A DNA stretch of 64,000 bases from assembly GCA_016617785.1 (NCBI GenBank), contig JADILM010000001.1:1302001-1366000 (forward strand). The letters are read 5' to 3'. Positions 60,408-64,000 of this stretch are shown here, in pieces (within the stretch, counting starts at the first letter, position 1; the number at the start of each line of letters is the position of its first letter). Position numbers and translations under genes: made by a program. The DNA comes from Sporobolomyces roseus (lineage: Eukaryota > Basidiomycota > Microbotryomycetes > Sporidiobolales > Sporidiobolaceae). The notes below the pieces were generated by a model. It saw only the letters and a program-made list of their open reading frames with translations, searched no databases and was not told the DNA's origin.

Positions 60408-60880
60408 GCAGACTCGGAAAGACTCGCTAGCGATAGTGATGGACTGAATGTGGCTCTGTGTGGTTGTCGAATGAGTCTTGGGCGGTTAAACGAGTGTTGT
60501 CGAGATGAAGAGGTCAAAAGTCGCTGATCTCTAGATTCGTCTCTCTCCCTTCTACCATTCACAGACTCTTCCAAAATCTCTCTGTATACCCTCCGACTGC
60601 TTCGGATGATGCTCTAGCTGTCTCTGTCTGATTCGAGCATTCTCTATCGCTTCTTTGCTTGTCTTCCGCCTTCGAACGAGTTTATGCATTCGCTCTACGG
60701 ACCTTTCTGCGTCTGACTGAGGTCAAGAACTGAGCTACTGACCGGATCTCAGCTCCGTCAGACTCACAGGGGACTGTCGTCTAAACCCGATCGTCTAAAC
60801 CCTCCTTTCGATTCTCGTCTGTCTCGTCTTTCCCTTTCTTCTCTTTCCCCCTCCCTGACACTCTTTCACCTACACGCTCA
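60408..60880. other. Divergent intergenic region between Bem46-like and unknown genes
   Basis: 473 bp between divergent start codons; promoter region for both, with a C/T-rich tract just before the + strand gene. No coding signal. Confidence 0.5.
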
Positions 60881-62140
60881 ATGTCAAAGTCCTCAGAGGC
60901 TGCTCTTCTCGTAAGCGGATCCCTCTGTACCTCCTCCTCAGATTCCGCTAAATCCTCCTTTCTTTCTCTTCCAGAATGACAGAGACCGCCTCTCCCGTCT
61001 AGCGCGATTCACCGAAGTGATGGTCAATGATCTCGGTAGTCCTGAGTTTCGAGCTGAATACGAGAAAGCAGGCGTCCAACACTGCTTCCCCATCGAGTCC
61101 TTGGCACAACGTACGTTGCTCGCTTTGCTCTCTCGTTGCGTCACACTTGACTTACCAGCTGCAAGCAGGTATGAGTGTCGATGAGGCATACAGCGTCAAA
61201 GGTGTCAAATGCCGCATAGCTTATGAATCGACGATGCATCCTCAATTCATCCGTTTCCCGATCGATCCCTTTGCACGATCGGGACGTGAATCCTCTCGAG
61301 CCTGGCACAACCTCTTCGCCGAACAAGTCAATCCTGAAGTCGTATTGCCGGAGTCAGGGAATATTGTTGAGCTTCCGCCAGCTGTTTGCTTTCCTCGTCG
61401 CATTCGTTCTCGTCAAAACCCGCAGTTCATCGAAGATCCGAAGGGCGAAATGGAAAAGTGGGGTCGTCGCCTTACAGTCAGCGGGATGGAGCTTCCACTT
61501 CACACGTACTACGACGGTGTACCTCGTGAGCACTCTTGGAATCAGGTCTTCCAGAAATTCGAAGCTTGAATTGGCGACGTCTGGTGCAGATCACGGACTT
61601 TACGAGACTTGGACCCAGCTAGAGGTCGTTGCTCAAGGAACCGGAACTCGCTACGATTTTGATCAGCAATCAGGTTTACTTGGAGGTCACGTTGATGACG
61701 GAATGCTCACTTCGCCCTCCGTGACCTTTCTCAAGCTCGGATTATGGCGCGCACCTCTCGCAAAAGGACAAGTCCCGCTCAAGCAGATCCTCTTCCGAGT
61801 TCACATCGGTGACCAATTCATCAACCGTACTCCTCCTGTTCCCAGAGGTTTACTCGAGAAGTCTGATTTCAATGTGAGTTAACCGATCGATCTCCTCTGA
61901 AGGCTTCAAAACTGACACTATCCACAGCATAATGCGAGTGAGCAACGTATCAAATTAGTCCCGCATCCGGTACGTTTCGTTCCTTTTTCTCTTCTCCGAA
62001 TCTCGCAATCGTCAATAATCCCAGCTGTTCTGCACTTGCTACAGAACGAACCTGCGCGCTCGCTCAGCCATCGTCAACGTCTTCGCTACGGTCAATCTCA
62101 CGCCATCGCTCATGGTCAGGGAGGAGCGATTGACGACTAA
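60881..62140 (+). CDS. Unknown protein with an internal UGA / apparent +1 frameshift
   Basis: Not recognised. It starts MSKSSEAALL, then an intron to NDRDRLSRLARFTEVMVND. A second intron lies after IESLAQ, and QRMSVDEAYSVKGVKC follows. The long third exon reads to QVFQKFEA and meets TGA at 61567-61569. The next frame, one base on, continues at once as ELATSGADHGLYETWTQL and runs through DDGMLTSPSVTFLKLGLW and RVHIGDQFINRTPP. Two further introns lead to HGQGGAIDD and the stop at 62140. Skipping one base at the TGA would give about 380 aa. No canonical intron with CTGAC explains the shift, though a 40- or 49-nt splice starting at GTACTA (61506) would also restore frame. Alternatives are a real disabling mutation, a sequence error or programmed frameshifting. 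No known domain, TM or signal peptide seen. Confidence 0.6.
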
Positions 62141-62377
62141 ATTTCGTTGGACCTTGTCAAAGCTCTGATGCTTTTCTCCAATATTCGCTGTTTTCGTCTC
62201 GTCAAGTTTCTCAATAATCAGCAGGTGTTCTTCTTTGTCTCTTCTCGTCGTTTCCGTACTGCCTAGTGGCGTTCGAAGTCCTTCAAAGCGCAATTATAGA
62301 CACTTTCGCAATTTTGCCTCTCGCTCGCTTTTAATGCCCTCGTATTTCACCTCTGCGAGCACTCGGTCAGTCGTAGA

Positions 62378-62833
62378 CTATTCTCGCATCAGTACGCGAG
62401 TCACTTCGAGACCTCCACATCCACGGAGCGCTTCAGCAGCGAGGAATTTGACTTTGGCATCTGGTTCGGATTCATCGACGAGACCAGTAGGGTGGACCTA
62501 CACGAGCACGATGGTCAAGCTTGTTCCACTCAGTCAGGAGAGTAAGAGACTCACTTGAACTTTCTCGAGATCGATCCCGTTCGCTCCCACTGCGAAAGCC
62601 ATTTTCGCTCTACACACACGAAGTTTTCAAAGTCGAGTAGTCAGTTTCAATCTGAACGAACAGCATAGAGACTAGTCAAAAAGGGGGCGTACCCATCTCC
62701 CGTGCAGTGGTCTCCGTTCGTAGTCGGGAGGTCGAGAAGTTCACGTCGTTTCTGAGCCAACAATCCATCTTTCGAGAAATCGGCAGCGTAACCACCAGTA
62801 GCCAAAACGACAGGACCGTAAGCCTCTCCACGC
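62378..62833 (-). pseudogene. Fumarate reductase (FAD domain) fragment
   Basis: A central piece of an Osm1-type fumarate reductase. Exon pieces read RGEAYGPVVLATGGYAADF, then LLDLPTTNGDHCTGDG, an intron, AKMAFAVGANGIDLEKVQ, an intron, and VHPTGLVDESEPDAKVKF to ALRGCGG. After GGL the similarity stops and the frame ends within 30 bp. The splice sites are canonical, but there is no start codon, no N-terminal FAD motif and no C-terminus. It lies just downstream of the fumarate reductase gene at the right edge on the same strand, so it is most likely the remnant of a tandem duplicate. Confidence 0.75.
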
Positions 62834-63018
62834 TAGTTCGGGCTCTCGCAAGTACCAGAGAGGGAAAGGAAGAGCATTGATGGTTGCAGACAAGGGTACT
62901 AAAAAGAGAGAGAATTTCGATTGATCGCGGTACATCCTAGAGAGAGAGAGAAAGCGAGAGAATAACGAGTGAGAGAGAGAAAGAGTACTACAGATCAAAG
63001 AGAAGGGAAAGAGACTGT

Positions 63019-64000
63019 TCAAGCTTTGATGGTTCCGATTGAGAGTTTGGGTCCCCATTTCTTCCAGATCGAATCATCGTGAACGAGTCCGAATTCTTCG
63101 GTAGCTTCACGTCCAGCGTAGAGCATAATAGCTTCTGTAGAAGGGTAGAGTGCGAAGGGCAGTAGAAGCGAGGCGGTTAGAGGAGAAGAGTAGAGAATTC
63201 GAGTCAGTAAAATGAACTTCATGGGACTTTCGAGTTTGTGCTTACTTGGTCCTCCTGGGTGATCTTCTAGGAATTCGGTAACATCTAGGACTTGTCCCTG
63301 AATGACAACCTGTTGAAGGAGAGAAGAACGGAGAAAGAGAGAGGTCAGAAACGAAGAAAAGACGACGAGGACGACAAAGGGGAAACTCACCCAACAATTG
63401 TCCTTCTTGTTGTGTTCGGCGACCTCGTCCATTGTGTACTCTTTGCCAGTGTCCTTTTGCTCCTTGGGTGGAGTAGCAGCTTGTTTCTCGTTTGCAGGTT
63501 CTTCAGCCGTCGAAGGTCCGTTCGGCTTGATTCCGTCTTCACCTGTAGCACTGGCAGAAGATCCAGCTGAGCTACTAGCTTGAGCACCTTGACCGTAGTT
63601 GATCGTGAGGAAGACTTGTTGAGAGTTGGGGTCGACAGAGATGGTGGTCGAAGGAAGCGAGAGGTGACCGTTGACTTGGTTGAGACGTGAAACGGCACCC
63701 GAAGAAGACGAGGAAGATCCTCCACCATTCTTCGAAATGTCTTTGAAGAGGTAGGCGGAAGCAGAATCTCCAGCGACTCGACCGAAAACAACACATCCCC
63801 TAAAAAGTGCTCATGTTCAGCTTGCGAAAACAGGGAGAATGCGAGAGAAGCCACGAGACTTACAATAGCGATGATCCTCCGAGACGGTTGGCACCGTGAA
63901 CACCACCGACTAGCGAGAGAAAGGGAGAAAGTCAGTCACGGTCGAGATTCGAAAGATTCGAAAGATTGAGCTCACCAACTTCTCCAGAAGCGAAGAGACC
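63019..64000 (-). CDS. Fumarate reductase with C-terminal cytochrome b5 domain (N-terminal part outside window)
   Basis: The C-terminal part of a soluble, FAD-dependent fumarate reductase of the Osm1 family, fused to a heme-binding domain. The first exons in view read GLFASGEV, VGGVHGANRLGGSSLL and GCVVFGRVAGDSA, the conserved FAD-binding end of the family. A Ser/Gly/Lys linker of about 110 aa follows, then a cytochrome b5 fold: YTMDEVAEHNKKDNCWV, VLDVTEFLEDHPGG with the first heme His, IMLYAGREATEEFGLVHD with the second, and WGPKLSIGTIKA at the end. Four or so introns are visible. Fusion of Osm1-like reductases to cytochrome b5 is known in fungi and protists. The start lies beyond position 64000. 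Confidence 0.9.

Noticed and set aside
60881..62140. Unknown frameshift gene as ornithine decarboxylase antizyme
   Set aside because: Only the UGA context is reminiscent; the protein has none of the antizyme motifs I know and is much longer.
1..64000. tRNA, rRNA, CRISPR arrays or prokaryotic operons
   Set aside because: I saw no tRNA-like A/B boxes in intergenic DNA, no rRNA stretches and no spaced repeats; the genome is eukaryotic. A tRNA scan would be needed to exclude a small RNA gene.

Overview
The window is nuclear DNA of a basidiomycete fungus, probably a yeast-forming one; I cannot place it more finely from sequence alone. Nearly every gene is cut by many short introns (about 45-85 nt) with GTGAGT/GTACGT-like donors, a CTGAC branch motif close to the acceptor, and CAG or TAG acceptors. 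Gene content is also fungal: BRR2, a Set3-like PHD/SET protein, MOD5, a Mup1-type permease, the HIS7 glutaminase-cyclase fusion, an SPX phosphate transporter, an Xbp1-like APSES factor, and a 7-TM protein resembling the basidiomycete DUF6534 family. Gene density is high, and neighbours are often convergent or divergent with short gaps.

Layout. 1-4718 (+): 3' part of a hybrid histidine kinase with two kinase modules and two receiver domains. 4954-12383 (-): spliceosomal helicase BRR2. 12789-18664 (+): PHD/SET protein with an RGG tail. 18853-20965 (+): MOD5, meeting a methionine-type permease (20983-23208, -) tail to tail with a 17-bp gap. 23682-25240 (+): 7-TM protein. 25408-28825 (-): family X DNA polymerase, copy A. 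30210-31005 (+): small Ser/Gly/Tyr-rich protein. 31951-33967 (+): HIS7. 34234-36014 (-): short-chain dehydrogenase. 36380-39120 (+): HERP/Usa1-like ERAD membrane protein. 39357-42175 (+): membrane-anchored protein with two expansin/RlpA-like domains. 42401-44082 (-): disordered hypothetical. 44455-48213 (-): SPX phosphate transporter. 48956-51467 (-): second membrane-anchored RlpA-like protein. 52558-55991 (+): family X DNA polymerase, copy B. 56322-58025 (-): APSES regulator. 58773-60407 (-): Bem46-like hydrolase. 60881-62140 (+): unknown protein with an in-frame UGA or frameshift. 62378-62833 (-): fumarate reductase fragment. 63019-64000 (-): C-terminus of a fumarate reductase fused to cytochrome b5.

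The most striking feature is a roughly 3.9-kb inverted duplication, about 25,315-29,220 against 52,160-56,085. Each arm carries a complete ten-exon POL4/Pol lambda-like gene. Eight of ten exon lengths are identical, and the other two differ by multiples of three. Divergence is mosaic: the BRCT segment and the 3' end, introns included, are almost identical, while the middle exons differ by about 6-12% and their introns by much more. That pattern points to ectopic gene conversion between inverted paralogues about 23 kb apart. Short coding-like relics lie just outside both outer edges of the duplication.

I see no operon-like system or cluster with one obvious joint function. The two anchored RlpA-like proteins may form a small cell-surface family. 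All coordinates, splice junctions and alignments were worked out by eye; nothing was computed or searched.
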